A stretch of 64,000 nt of DNA from an uncultured Ruegeria sp. (GCF_947497005.1 NZ_CANMFF010000006.1:186001-250000), one strand, 5' to 3'; counted from the first letter of the stretch, positions 34,875 to 44,508 are shown. Notes: generated by a model from the letters alone, not told the origin. Numbers and translations are program-made.

Positions 34875-34958
34875 ATGGCGTGGTTGCATAAAAATTCTGT
34901 ATTTGCCCTCTGTCTGCATCTGACAAAAGACGGAGACGGCGATGACCTGCTATTCTGA
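34875..34958 (+). CDS. Possible leader peptide between riboswitch and DUF1636 gene
   Basis: A 27-codon frame (starting MAWLHKNSVF) begins four bases after a near-perfect Shine-Dalgarno AAGGAGG and ends by overlapping the DUF1636 start by 17 bases. It could couple riboswitch-controlled initiation to DUF1636 translation. No family is recognised, and it may not be a functional peptide; the strong ribosome-binding site is the only support. Confidence 0.4.
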   Translation: MAWLHKNSVFALCLHLTKDGDGDDLLF

Positions 34959-35298
34959 TCACTACGTTCTGATCTGTTCTACCTGTCAGGGGCCGATTTC
35001 AGCCGAAGCCGCGCAAGACGTGCTGGATACTAAGCTACCGGACGGTTTTGAAACCCGCATGATTGCTTGCATGGCAGGCTGCGAACGGGCTATGACCGTT
35101 GGCTTCCAAGCCGCTGGCAAAACCCAGTACTTATTTGGCGATATTGAAACGGAAATCGACCTGACAGCTCTGGTCGATTTTGCAACCCAGTTTGGTGACA
35201 GCGACGATGGCTGGACCAGCGCGTCAGACAGGCCCCCTGCCCTCTTTTCAAAGACCTTGTCACGAATGCCTCACTTGCCATCGCCGGTGGTGCCATGA
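34942..35298 (+). CDS. DUF1636 metal-binding protein
   Basis: The 118-residue protein belongs to DUF1636, a small thioredoxin-like/ferredoxin-like family. Four cysteines (C12, C15, C43, C47) in CSTC and CMAGC could hold an iron-sulphur cluster or another metal. It has no leader and is probably cytoplasmic. Its position under a cobalamin riboswitch and ahead of a BtuCDF-type transporter suggests a role in cobalt or corrinoid uptake or handling. It overlaps the next gene by ATGA. Its biochemical function is unknown. Confidence 0.82.
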   Translation: MTCYSDHYVLICSTCQGPISAEAAQDVLDTKLPDGFETRMIACMAGCERAMTVGFQAAGKTQYLFGDIETEIDLTALVDFATQFGDSDDGWTSASDRPPALFSKTLSRMPHLPSPVVP

Positions 35299-36071
35299 GT
35301 TTTTTGGTTGCGGAGGAACTGGAGTACTACGCGCTGAACGGCGACGTCTTGCTGAAGGACGTGTCCTTCAGTCTGGAAGAAGGTTCAATACTGGCAATTG
35401 CCGGGCCGAACGGTGCCGGGAAGACTACACTGCTGAAACTGCTATGCGGGATCGAACGGATTGCTCTGGGTGATGCACGGATTCGCGGCCAAAGCCTGCG
35501 CAGCCTGACAGCCCGTCAACGCGCCCGATCCATTGCCGTGGTTGGTCAACAGGAAATGCCGGACGGTCGCATGCGCCTGCACGACTATGTTGCTCTGGGA
35601 CAAATCCCGCTTCAGGGTGACCGATCGGCCGCTCAGCACAAGGCTGATCTCGAACGGGTGCTGACGACGACCGAGCTGCTGCCCTTCGCCAACAAGCCGA
35701 TGAGCCAATTGTCGGGCGGTGAACGTCAGCGTGCGCATATCGCCCGCGCTCTGGCTCAAAACCCGTCTTTGCTGTTTCTGGACGAACCTACAAACCATCT
35801 GGACCCGGACGCCAAGGGGCACATGCTGTCGCTGGTCGCTGATCTGGGGGTAACGGTTGTCATGATCGTCCACGATCTGGTTATGATCCCGGAATTCGCC
35901 ACCCATGTGGCGTTGATGAAAGCCACGCGCCTGACAGGGTTCGGATCTGTTAGCGACGTGCTGACCCCGGATCGGGTGCGTGACACCTTTGGCGTGGATT
36001 ACCTATGTTTTCAGCATGAAGGCCGGATGATCCCCGCGCTGGATATTCGAAAACGAAAACTGTCATCATAA
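35295..36071 (+). CDS. ABC transporter ATPase, BtuD/FepC type
   Basis: A 258-residue ATPase of the iron-siderophore/B12 family with Walker A GPNGAGKTT, signature LSGGERQR and Walker B LLFLDEPTNHLDPDAKG. It should energise the FecCD-type permease at 37036. The upstream B12 riboswitch makes corrinoid or cobalt-chelate uptake the likely role; haem or siderophore transport is the alternative. The next gene starts 12 bases later. Confidence 0.9.
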   Translation: MSFLVAEELEYYALNGDVLLKDVSFSLEEGSILAIAGPNGAGKTTLLKLLCGIERIALGDARIRGQSLRSLTARQRARSIAVVGQQEMPDGRMRLHDYVALGQIPLQGDRSAAQHKADLERVLTTTELLPFANKPMSQLSGGERQRAHIARALAQNPSLLFLDEPTNHLDPDAKGHMLSLVADLGVTVVMIVHDLVMIPEFATHVALMKATRLTGFGSVSDVLTPDRVRDTFGVDYLCFQHEGRMIPALDIRKRKLSS

Positions 36072-36083
36072 CAGGAGCTTACA

Positions 36084-37034
36084 ATGATGCAGAGACTCTG
36101 GCCCGTGGCTCTTTTCACTGGCCTGGCAAGCAGCGCGGCAGCGGATGCTGTCACGGTGGACAATTGCGGAGAACCGCTGGTTCTTCAAACAGCGCCCGAG
36201 CGTCTGGTCGTACATGATATGAACATGACGGATATGGCCTTCGCACTGGGTTTGCAGGACAAGATAGTGGGCCTGACAGGCATCACTGGTTGGTACAAGA
36301 CAAGCCCTGATTTCGACGCGCAGCGCGGCGATATCCCAGAGCTGGCGCCAAAATATCCGACCATTGAAAACCTCGTTGCCGTCGAACCCGACCTGTTCTT
36401 TGCCGGATGGTACTATGGTATGAAGCCCGGCGGCGATGTAACACCGGACACTCTGGAACCCTTCGGTATCAAGACTATGGTTCTGACCGAAAGCTGCGTT
36501 CATCTCGACAAGGACCGCCCCGAAGCCAGTATGGACTTGTTGTTTGATGACGTCCTGCGTCTGGGTCAGGTCATGCAGGTTGAAGACAAGGCCGAGATGC
36601 TGGTTGCTGGCTGGAAAGAACAGCTTTCCGCCATTCAGGCGAAAACGAACGATCTGGCCAAGCCACGCGTCTTCCTTCTGGATGGACCGGCCGATGCTCC
36701 GTTCACTGCTGGTAAGTTCGCTATTCCCGATGCGATGATTGCAGCTGCCGGGGGTGAGAACGTGACCCATGATCTGGACGCAAGCTGGGGTCGCACTTCG
36801 TGGGAGGCCGTGGCCGCTTCGAACCCGGAGTTTCTGGTTCTGCTCGACTACCAATCCGGCAATGGTGCAGAAGACACCTTCCAGTTTCTGAAGGATCACC
36901 CGGTGATGTCTCAAACCGATGCGGTCAAGAACGAGCGCTGGATTGGACTGCGTTACGAAGAATTGACGCCCGGTCCGGCAAACATTGAAGCGATCGAAAA
37001 GATGGCAAACGCAATGCACCCGGATGCCAACTGA
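36084..37034 (+). CDS. Periplasmic binding protein, BtuF type
   Basis: The 316-residue protein has a short Sec leader (ending SSAAA/DAVTV near residue 21) and a FepB/BtuF-type domain (PERLVVHDMNMTDMAFALGLQDKIVGLTG, then PTIENLVAVEPDLFFAGW). AAGGAG-like AGGAGCTTACA precedes the ATG. It delivers ligand to the permease encoded immediately downstream. Cobalamin is inferred from the riboswitch; the binding-site residues alone do not settle it. Confidence 0.87.
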   Translation: MMQRLWPVALFTGLASSAAADAVTVDNCGEPLVLQTAPERLVVHDMNMTDMAFALGLQDKIVGLTGITGWYKTSPDFDAQRGDIPELAPKYPTIENLVAVEPDLFFAGWYYGMKPGGDVTPDTLEPFGIKTMVLTESCVHLDKDRPEASMDLLFDDVLRLGQVMQVEDKAEMLVAGWKEQLSAIQAKTNDLAKPRVFLLDGPADAPFTAGKFAIPDAMIAAAGGENVTHDLDASWGRTSWEAVAASNPEFLVLLDYQSGNGAEDTFQFLKDHPVMSQTDAVKNERWIGLRYEELTPGPANIEAIEKMANAMHPDAN

Positions 37035-37035
37035 A

Positions 37036-38046
37036 ATGGTCCATTTGGGCCGTTTGATTTTGCTCGGGGCGGTTATTCTGACCGCCCTTTTGCTGCTGTC
37101 CATTGTCTATGGGACAACGCAGATCCCTTTGCGTGATGTATTTTCTGCCATCGGTCTCGGAACCGGTCTGACCGAAGGCGAGATGTCGCCCTTGCACCGG
37201 ATCGTATTCGACCTTCGCTTGCCGCGTGCTTTGTTCGCGGCTGTGATTGGCGCAGGTCTTGGTGTAGTCGGTGTCGTCCTTCAAACCACAACACGCAACG
37301 ATCTGGCAGATCCGTTCCTGTTCGGTTTATCCTCTGGCGCTGCTGCCGGGGCGGTTCTGGTGATCACCGTCACAGGTGATGTGTTGGGTATTTGGACGTT
37401 GCCGTTGGCGGCGTTTTGCGGTGGCCTGATCGCCTCTGGCATAGTGTTGGCTCTGGTTCAGGGCTTGCGCACAAGCGCGCCGGAAAAACTGATTCTGGCC
37501 GGTTTGGCGGTGTCCTTTCTGTTTTCCGCGATCACCAACTACCTAATTTTCTCTGGCGACAATCGCGCCGCCCATTCCGTAATTTTCTGGATGCTGGGTG
37601 GCTTGGGTCTTGCCCGGTGGGAGACGTTTCCCCTTGTCCTGATCGGCTTGGGCCTGATCCTGAGCTATTCGCTTTATCGAAACCGATGGCTCGACGCTTT
37701 GCTGACCGGGGACTTCACCGCCTCATCGCTGGGTATTCCTGTTCAGGGCCTTCGGTTCCGCATGTTCTTCGTTGCAGCTCTGGCGACGGCCAGTTTCGTT
37801 TCCGTGGCCGGTGTCATCGGGTTTGTCGGGCTGATGGTGCCGCATATTGCACGTGGTATCGCCGGAACGCTGCACCGAAACCTGCTGGTCGTCTCAGCCA
37901 TCGTGGGTGCGATCCTGCTAACGCTTTCAGATATCCTGTCACGCCTTCTACTGGCCCCCCAGGAATTGCCCGTTGGGATCGTCACAACATCGATCGGATC
38001 GCTGTTTGTCTTTCTGTACCTGTTCAAATCGGATCGCGGGAGTTAG
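37036..38046 (+). CDS. ABC permease, BtuC/FecCD type
   Basis: The 336-residue membrane protein has about ten hydrophobic segments and typical FecCD motifs (LRLPRALFAAVIGAGLGVVGVVLQTTTRNDLADPFLFGLSSGAAAG split here as LRLPRALFAA, RNDLADPFLFG, and later GFVGLMVPHIAR). ATG 37036 directly follows the binding-protein stop; ATG 37024 in the same frame would add four residues and overlap. It completes the riboswitch-controlled transporter. Confidence 0.88.
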   Translation: MVHLGRLILLGAVILTALLLLSIVYGTTQIPLRDVFSAIGLGTGLTEGEMSPLHRIVFDLRLPRALFAAVIGAGLGVVGVVLQTTTRNDLADPFLFGLSSGAAAGAVLVITVTGDVLGIWTLPLAAFCGGLIASGIVLALVQGLRTSAPEKLILAGLAVSFLFSAITNYLIFSGDNRAAHSVIFWMLGGLGLARWETFPLVLIGLGLILSYSLYRNRWLDALLTGDFTASSLGIPVQGLRFRMFFVAALATASFVSVAGVIGFVGLMVPHIARGIAGTLHRNLLVVSAIVGAILLTLSDILSRLLLAPQELPVGIVTTSIGSLFVFLYLFKSDRGS

Positions 38047-38140
38047 CTCCTAAGGCTCGTTGGAAGTGCAAATCAAAACTATCGCACTAAAGAGTTGGCA
38101 AACCTGCCCTTTCCACCGCTCGGCGCAACGCGGAGGTTTT

Positions 38141-38914
38141 CTAGGTATTGATGAGGTCAAGCAGTTCGGAATGCAATTCCGGGGTCGCGGCAGAAACAAC
38201 CGCGCCATCGGAATCCAGTGTCAAAGCATGCCCTTGCCAATCGGTCATCACGCCACCAGCCGCTGCAACAAGGGCTGAAACCGCCAGATAATCATAGGGT
38301 TGTAAATCGTAATCGACCACAGCGTCCACATGCCCGGAGGCAAGCAAAGCATGTGGGTAGCAGTCATAGGCAAAACGACGCGTCTGCCCGGCCTGCATCA
38401 GGCGACTGAACAGGTCAGGATGGTCACGATAGATCTTGTCTCCTTCATTCACATACAGAACCGATTGATCCAGTCGGGTTGTTTGAGAGGTTTGAATGGG
38501 TTGCCCGTTCAGTGTGGCTGCTTCGCCGTTGATGCCCATATAGGTTTCGTTCAAGGCGGGCATTCCAACAAGGCCCAACTGGGGTTGACCCTCCACCAGA
38601 TGAGCCAACAGAAATCCGAACAGGGGATGGCCCGACAGAAACGAGCGGGTTCCGTCGATTGGATCAATGACCCACATATGGCGTCCATCGCCAACCTTTT
38701 GACCGTGTTCTTCGCCGAAGATGCCGTGGCCCGGGAAATGCTGGTTCAGATAGGATCGTACGTCTGCTTCGACTGCCTTGTCGGCCTGCGTCACGGGGCT
38801 TTCGTCCTGCTTGAACTCAATGCCCAAAGACCCTCGGAAAAACCGCATAGCGGACCCGGACGCAATATCAGCAATCTTCCTTGCGTGCTCGGTCAACGCA
38901 TGTGAGGTCGCCAT
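38141..38914 (-). CDS. Inositol-monophosphatase family protein (HisN-like)
   Basis: The 257-residue phosphatase of the IMPase family has FGEEHG and WVIDPIDGTRSF, the paired metal-binding motifs, and a C-terminal DLQPYDYLAVSALVAAAGG. It resembles histidinol-phosphate phosphatases of the HisN type (also called HisN/inositol monophosphatase in alphaproteobacteria), but inositol-1-phosphate or other sugar phosphates are possible. It converges with the transporter operon ending at 38046. GGAAAGGACC precedes the ATG. It is monocistronic. Confidence 0.85.
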   Translation of the reverse strand: MATSHALTEHARKIADIASGSAMRFFRGSLGIEFKQDESPVTQADKAVEADVRSYLNQHFPGHGIFGEEHGQKVGDGRHMWVIDPIDGTRSFLSGHPLFGFLLAHLVEGQPQLGLVGMPALNETYMGINGEAATLNGQPIQTSQTTRLDQSVLYVNEGDKIYRDHPDLFSRLMQAGQTRRFAYDCYPHALLASGHVDAVVDYDLQPYDYLAVSALVAAAGGVMTDWQGHALTLDSDGAVVSAATPELHSELLDLINT

Positions 38915-39180
38915 TTCCGGTCCTTTCCATTGAAGGCATCCGCTTTACGACAGATGCCGGTTTTCTTGGCCTGAACACTGGCCAAACTGCAACTCGGTTC
39001 GGACTTCTGGCATAGGCGCGGTACAACATTCGCGGGCTTAACTAACAGGTCACGCATCGCTAACAGCCGGGCCCGGCGAACTTTCGGAGTCCCGAGTGGG
39101 CCGGCCGTGAGCGTCGGATTTTCTTACGGGTACTGATCGCTGATGCTTTTTGTCGGTTAAGCGGATTTTGCATGCAGAAA
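38915..39180. other. Gene-free GC-rich interval with palindromes
   Basis: No convincing gene is seen in these 266 bases. A perfect 12-base palindrome GCCGGGCCCGGC lies at 39066-39077, and GGCCGGCC follows near 39099-39106. These may form the transcription end of the dehydrogenase operon and carry the promoter of the phosphatase gene, but no T-run or clear promoter is visible. Confidence 0.4.
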
Positions 39181-41625
39181 TCAGATTTTCACCCGACTCA
39201 TCTGCGGATCGTAAAGCGGTTGCAGCGTTACTTCACAAGGAACCCTCTGAGTGGCGACTTCCAATTCATATATCCCGGAAGTGACGTATTCCGCATCGAC
39301 ACCATTGGGGTTACGTATGTACCCGTAACCGATTGATTTTCCGACAGTGTAGCCATAGCCGCCCGAGGTCAGCCATCCAACTCTCTCACCATTCCGGTAG
39401 ATGGTTTCACGACCCAGAAGAACAACGCCCGGATCAACCACGAAACACGCCAGCATCTTTTTGACGCCCTCGGATTTTTGCGTTTCTGAAGCGGCGCGCC
39501 CCTTGAAATCGATATTCTTCCGCAGCTTCACGGCCCAGCCCAATCCGCTTTCGAACGGTGTATGATCAGGGCCGATATCCGCACCCCACGCGCGATAGCC
39601 TTTTTCAAGGCGCAGCGATTCAATGGCCCTGTAACCAGCATTGACTAATCCATGCGGCTGCCCGGCCCCCATAATCGCATCATAGACTGTCTGGGCGTAT
39701 TCCACGGGCAAATGCAGCTCCCATCCCAGTTCACCTACATAAGTCACACGCAGCGCTTTGACCGGGCACCCGGCAATGCCAATGGTGCGGATCGTGCCGA
39801 ACTTGAAACCATCATTTGAAACATCGTCGCGCGTCACTGCAGCGAGGATGTCCCGCGCCTTAGGCCCCATCAGCGACAACACTGCATTGGACGAGGTGAT
39901 GTCGAACAGCTGACAATTCATGCCTTCAGGGATATTACGACTGATCCAGTCGAAATCACGGGTAGCAAAGCCGGTGCCAGTGACGATGTAGAACTCATCA
40001 TGCGCTACACGTCCCACGGTCAGGTCACACTCGATCCCGCCCTTGTCGTTCAGCATCTGGGTGTAGACCAGAGCGCCAACCGGCTTTTCCACGTCATTGG
40101 CGCAGATCCAGTTCATCGCTGCCAGTGCATCCGGGCCTTTCAGCGCGAATTTGGCGAAAGATGTCTGATCGAATACCACCGCTGCTTCGCGCGCCGCTTT
40201 ATGTTCGCGCCCTACGGCATCGAACCAATTCTGGCGGCCAAAGCTGTATTCATCCTTAGCCGTCTTGCCCGATGAAGCATCGGCATACCAATTCGGACGC
40301 TCCCAACCCAGTTTCTCACCAAAACACGCACCCTGGTTTTTCAACGCGTCATAGAGCGGGGACTTTCGGCAAGGCCGGCCTGAGTCATGCTCTTCATGCG
40401 GCCACCCCATCGTGTAGTGCTTGCCATAGGCTTCGACGGTGCGGGTGCGCACCCAATCTGTGTCGAAATGCGGGCTGCCAAAGCGGCGAATATCGGCGGA
40501 CCACAGGTCAAAAGGCGGCTCGCCCTTATGCACCCATTCAGCCAGCGCCATGCCAGCACCACCGCCTGCCGCGATTCCAAAGGCGTTGAAGCCCGCGCCG
40601 ACGAAGAAGTTGTTAAGCTCCGGGGATTCACCGATGATGAAGTTGCCGTCCGGAGTGAAGCTCTCAGGCCCGTTGGTGAGTGTCTTGACGCCTGCGTTTT
40701 CCAACGCAGGAACGCGACCCAGCGCCATTTCCATCAGCTGTTCGAAATGATCGAAATTGCTGTCGAGCAGCGTATAGTGGAAGCCCTGCGGAATACCCTT
40801 GGTGGCCCAGGGGATTGGGTTGGGTTCATAGCCACCCATAACCAGCCCACCGACTTCTTCCTTGTAATAGGTCAGCCGGTCCGGGTCGCGCAGTGTGGGC
40901 AAATCCGAGGGGACATCGATAGGTTCAGTGACCATGTACTGATGTTCCATCGGCACCAGAGGAACGTTGACGCCGTATCGACCAGCAAAAGTTCGGGTCC
41001 ATTGACCGGCGCAGCAGATTACCTTTTCACACTCGATCCGGCCATGTTCAGTGATCACCGCGCGAATTTTGCCATCCTCAATCTCGATATCGGTGACTTT
41101 GGTGTCTTCGAATATCTTCGCGCCAGCCATGCGGGCGCCCTTGGCCAATGCCTGCGTGATATCCGATGGATTCGCCTGACCATCGGTTGGCAGATAGGCC
41201 GCGCCAATCACGTCCGAGATATCCATCAGCGGCCACAGCTCCTGCGCCTCGGACGGGGTCAGCAATTGCATGTCCAGACCGAAGGAATGCGCGGTTGTGG
41301 CCTGCCGTTTGACCTCGGTCCAGCGTTCTTCGTTGCAGGCCAGGCGCAATCCGCCATTCATTTTCCAACCGGTACCCAGACCGGTCTCCTCTTCGATCTT
41401 GTTGTACAGATCGACCGAATAGCCGAGCAATTGTGTGATATTGGCGTTCGAACGCAATTGCCCCACAAGCCCTGCCGCGTGGAAAGTGGTACCTGAAGTC
41501 AGTTTCTTGCGCTCCAGCAGCACCGTGTCGGTCCAGCCCAGCTTGGCCAGGTGATACGCGGTCGAGCAGCCAATGATCCCACCGCCGATAATGACGGCTT
41601 TGGCTGTATTCGGAAGGTCGGTCAT
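39181..41625 (-). CDS. Dimethylglycine/sarcosine dehydrogenase-like FAD enzyme with GcvT domain
   Basis: From ATG 41625 the protein has 814 residues. An FAD-binding oxidoreductase domain opens with VIIGGGIIGCSTAYHLAKLGW; a GcvT-like folate-binding half starts near residue 430. This is the architecture of dimethylglycine and sarcosine dehydrogenases, which demethylate N-methylglycines with tetrahydrofolate as acceptor. It follows the choline-kinase-like gene by eight bases in the minus-strand operon fed by a betaine/TMAO-type transporter. The open frame continues to 41937, but only inside the next gene. Confidence 0.88.
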   Translation of the reverse strand: MTDLPNTAKAVIIGGGIIGCSTAYHLAKLGWTDTVLLERKKLTSGTTFHAAGLVGQLRSNANITQLLGYSVDLYNKIEEETGLGTGWKMNGGLRLACNEERWTEVKRQATTAHSFGLDMQLLTPSEAQELWPLMDISDVIGAAYLPTDGQANPSDITQALAKGARMAGAKIFEDTKVTDIEIEDGKIRAVITEHGRIECEKVICCAGQWTRTFAGRYGVNVPLVPMEHQYMVTEPIDVPSDLPTLRDPDRLTYYKEEVGGLVMGGYEPNPIPWATKGIPQGFHYTLLDSNFDHFEQLMEMALGRVPALENAGVKTLTNGPESFTPDGNFIIGESPELNNFFVGAGFNAFGIAAGGGAGMALAEWVHKGEPPFDLWSADIRRFGSPHFDTDWVRTRTVEAYGKHYTMGWPHEEHDSGRPCRKSPLYDALKNQGACFGEKLGWERPNWYADASSGKTAKDEYSFGRQNWFDAVGREHKAAREAAVVFDQTSFAKFALKGPDALAAMNWICANDVEKPVGALVYTQMLNDKGGIECDLTVGRVAHDEFYIVTGTGFATRDFDWISRNIPEGMNCQLFDITSSNAVLSLMGPKARDILAAVTRDDVSNDGFKFGTIRTIGIAGCPVKALRVTYVGELGWELHLPVEYAQTVYDAIMGAGQPHGLVNAGYRAIESLRLEKGYRAWGADIGPDHTPFESGLGWAVKLRKNIDFKGRAASETQKSEGVKKMLACFVVDPGVVLLGRETIYRNGERVGWLTSGGYGYTVGKSIGYGYIRNPNGVDAEYVTSGIYELEVATQRVPCEVTLQPLYDPQMSRVKI

Positions 41626-41633
41626 GTCTGTCC

Positions 41634-42515
41634 TCAGGTGTTTTTGAAATCGGTCAGGGTCGCGCGGAACCGCGCGAGGTTCTCGGCTGTGTAGGCCGCG
41701 TAGTCGAAATCGATATCCGAGGTAATCTCGGACACCATGCTCCACATAGTTTCCCGCAGCAGCGAGGCGCATTTCATCGCTGTATAGCGATGGCGCAGGT
41801 CGTCGGTTACGGAGGTCTGGAAATAGGTTTCCAACATCCAGTCTTCCTGTTCGAACGAAAGACCATTGTTCGAAGCCAGCCCGCCCAAATCGAACAGCGG
41901 TGAATTGAACCCGGCATAGTCGAAATCGATCAGCCACAGGCGTTGACCATCATCCAGAAAGTTGCCGCACAGCAGGTCATTATGGCCGAAGACCATGTCA
42001 TAGGGTCCAGCCTCGGCTTCGAGCGTGTTGCCGGTTTGAACCAATTCCGGGATCAGGCCCGCATGGGTGCTGCCGCGTTCGGTCAGAGTGGCGGCATAAT
42101 CTCGGATGACGTGGAACACCCAGAACACCAGTGACGGGCCGCGCAAGTGCTTGGGCACTTCGGTATGGCATGCCTTCGCCAGATCCAGCACGCGAGGCAG
42201 CATGTCAGGGTGGCGCACTGCTTCTTCTGTCAGGGTGCGGCTTTCAATGAATTCCAGCACGGTTAGGTCACCTGAGGAATGGACTACGGTAGGAGACAAA
42301 CCAGCCGCATGGGCCGCCTTGCTGGCAGCTAGTTCGTTGAACCGCATCACCTGATGCAGCGGGATGTCGTCGCCGATGCGGACAACATATGCTCCACTGT
42401 CATCCGTGACCTTGTAGTTCACATTGGTGATGCCGCCGGTCAGCGGTGTGGCCTCGATTCCCCCCTGCCAAATTGGGAGGGCGCTGATAAGGGTCATCAG
42501 ATCGGATTGGCTCAT
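41634..42515 (-). CDS. Choline kinase-like phosphotransferase (APH fold)
   Basis: ATG 42515, preceded by GGAGAG, gives 293 residues. The protein shows the APH/choline kinase catalytic motifs FGHNDLLCGNF (HxDxxxxN) and LWLIDFDYAG near residues 185-210. It starts one base after the permease stop, between transporter and dehydrogenase genes, so it may phosphorylate choline or another imported amine. Its substrate is not proven; similar genes occur in betaine and TMAO clusters of roseobacters. Confidence 0.82.
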   Translation of the reverse strand: MSQSDLMTLISALPIWQGGIEATPLTGGITNVNYKVTDDSGAYVVRIGDDIPLHQVMRFNELAASKAAHAAGLSPTVVHSSGDLTVLEFIESRTLTEEAVRHPDMLPRVLDLAKACHTEVPKHLRGPSLVFWVFHVIRDYAATLTERGSTHAGLIPELVQTGNTLEAEAGPYDMVFGHNDLLCGNFLDDGQRLWLIDFDYAGFNSPLFDLGGLASNNGLSFEQEDWMLETYFQTSVTDDLRHRYTAMKCASLLRETMWSMVSEITSDIDFDYAAYTAENLARFRATLTDFKNT

Positions 42516-42516
42516 T

Positions 42517-44508
42517 TCAACTCTCCAGTCCAAAACGGATGCGGGCCTGACGGGCACCTGCGTTAATCAACCGGTCGGCGATGATTGCGATAAATGCGAT
42601 CGACAAGCCTGCGACCAGCCCTCGTCCGGTGTCAGCCTTGGTCAGAGCGATATAGACTTCTTGCCCAAGATCGCGGGTACCGACAAGCGCGGTAATCACC
42701 AGCATCGACAAGGCCAGCATGATGGTTTGGTTGATGCCCAAGAGAATCTCAGGCAAGGCCATAGGCAGTCTGATATGGCGCAATAGTTGCCTGCGGGTAC
42801 AACCCGACACCAGACCGGCCTCGATCAACTCTTCGCTGACCGACCGTATACCATGGGCGGCGTAGCGCACTGCTGGGGCCAGCGCATAGAGGACGATGGC
42901 GATCAGGGCAGTGAAATCACCGACCCGGAACAACATCACAACCGGGATCAAGTAAACGAAGCTGGGAAGTGTTTGCAGTGTATCGATCAGCAGGTTGATG
43001 GCGGTTCCGGCTCGTTTGTTCAGCGCGGCCAAAACGCCCAGAGGGACTCCGATCACAGTGGCCAGAATGACGGATGCACCGCACAAGTACACCGTCACCA
43101 TCGCCTTGGACCACAAACCTGAAACGAGGATCAACGAAGCCATCCCACCGCATAGCAACGCCAGCCTCCAACCACCCGCTTGCCAGCCCAAAAGGGTCAG
43201 CATCGCGATGGCCCAAGGCCAAGGAATACCCAAAAGAACCGTCTTGATCGGGATCATGAACCACGTCAGGAAGAAGACCTTGATGGCTTCGAACGTGTCG
43301 AAATAGTTGACGTTCAGGTATTCGACAGTGTCGTCCCAGAACGCGCCGGTAGTTATGGTCTGGCTATCGGGGTATTCCAGCAGCAGAGGCGAGAACTGGC
43401 CCAGTACCCATGTCAGCACGAGCAGGATTAGCACCAGAACGGTGCGGCGATTGCGGGAAACCCAAGAGCCCGAAGCCTCGTGATACACCTGACCCATCCG
43501 CTCGGCAAAGGCTTGACTCAGACGGTCTACGGCGATGGCTAGCACTACGATGGCGATGCCAGCTTCGAACCCCGCTCCGATATCCAGACGGCGCAGCGCA
43601 GCAAGGACATCAAACCCAAGCCCTCCGGCTCCGATCATCGAGGCGATGATGACCATGTTCAGCGTCAGCATGATCACCTGATTTACGCCCACCATCAGGC
43701 TGTGGCTGGCTGATGGCACCAGTACCCGCCACATCAGTTGCCGCTGAGTAGTGCCCGCCATGCGTCCGAAATCAAGGATCTCGGGATCTACGCCTTTCAG
43801 GGCCAGCGTTGTAATCCGCACCATCGGCGGAGTGGCGTAGATGATCGTTGCGACCAGAGCCGAGATCGGGCCAAAACCGAACATAAACAGAATTGGCACA
43901 AGATAAGCAAAGATCGGGATCGTTTGCATCAGGTCCAGAACGGGCGAAATGATATTTTCGAACAGTGGATAGCGATAGGCGAGAATGCCCAGCAGCAACC
44001 CTCCGCCTGCTCCGATTGGCACTGCAATCAGGACCGACGCCAGCGTGACCATGGCGCTGTCCCATTGTCCGAAAACGGCAAGATAGATAAAACAGGCTCC
44101 GACCAGAGCGGCCAGCCCCCAGTCGCGGCAGTATTGCCCCAAGGCGATCACGGCTGTAATCACCACGATCCAGCTGACCGCCGGTACAATGACCTGTGCA
44201 TCGTTACCCTGACCACTTACAAATCCATGTGCCAAAAGGGCCAGCACCAGATTATAGGGCTGTTCGATCAACCAGGCGATGGCGCGCGTGATGTCCGTAA
44301 ATGAAACCGGCCCGACAGCCGCATCTTCGATCAGCCACGCCATTGCAGAAGAGATATAGGCCTTGAACGGAATTACCCAGGCCGAAGGGAATTTGGTCAG
44401 CCAGCGCGCATCCAACGCCTTGCTCAGATCACGACCATAATATCCAAGAACAATTGTGATCAGAACAAGCACCAGAATAATGATCTGACTGCGGTTCAGG
44501 CGTGTCAT
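42517..44508 (-). CDS. Double-domain betaine/TMAO-type ABC permease
   Basis: The 663-residue membrane protein contains two full ProW-like permease domains in tandem. Paired EAA-like loops are visible as DFGRMAGTTQRQLMWRVLVPSA in the first half and EAGLVSGCTRRQLLRHIRLPMA in the second. This fused arrangement matches the TmoV-type permeases of marine bacteria. It overlaps the ATPase gene by four bases (ATGA). It carries a quaternary or tertiary amine such as glycine betaine, choline or trimethylamine N-oxide. Confidence 0.88.
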   Translation of the reverse strand: MTRLNRSQIIILVLVLITIVLGYYGRDLSKALDARWLTKFPSAWVIPFKAYISSAMAWLIEDAAVGPVSFTDITRAIAWLIEQPYNLVLALLAHGFVSGQGNDAQVIVPAVSWIVVITAVIALGQYCRDWGLAALVGACFIYLAVFGQWDSAMVTLASVLIAVPIGAGGGLLLGILAYRYPLFENIISPVLDLMQTIPIFAYLVPILFMFGFGPISALVATIIYATPPMVRITTLALKGVDPEILDFGRMAGTTQRQLMWRVLVPSASHSLMVGVNQVIMLTLNMVIIASMIGAGGLGFDVLAALRRLDIGAGFEAGIAIVVLAIAVDRLSQAFAERMGQVYHEASGSWVSRNRRTVLVLILLVLTWVLGQFSPLLLEYPDSQTITTGAFWDDTVEYLNVNYFDTFEAIKVFFLTWFMIPIKTVLLGIPWPWAIAMLTLLGWQAGGWRLALLCGGMASLILVSGLWSKAMVTVYLCGASVILATVIGVPLGVLAALNKRAGTAINLLIDTLQTLPSFVYLIPVVMLFRVGDFTALIAIVLYALAPAVRYAAHGIRSVSEELIEAGLVSGCTRRQLLRHIRLPMALPEILLGINQTIMLALSMLVITALVGTRDLGQEVYIALTKADTGRGLVAGLSIAFIAIIADRLINAGARQARIRFGLES

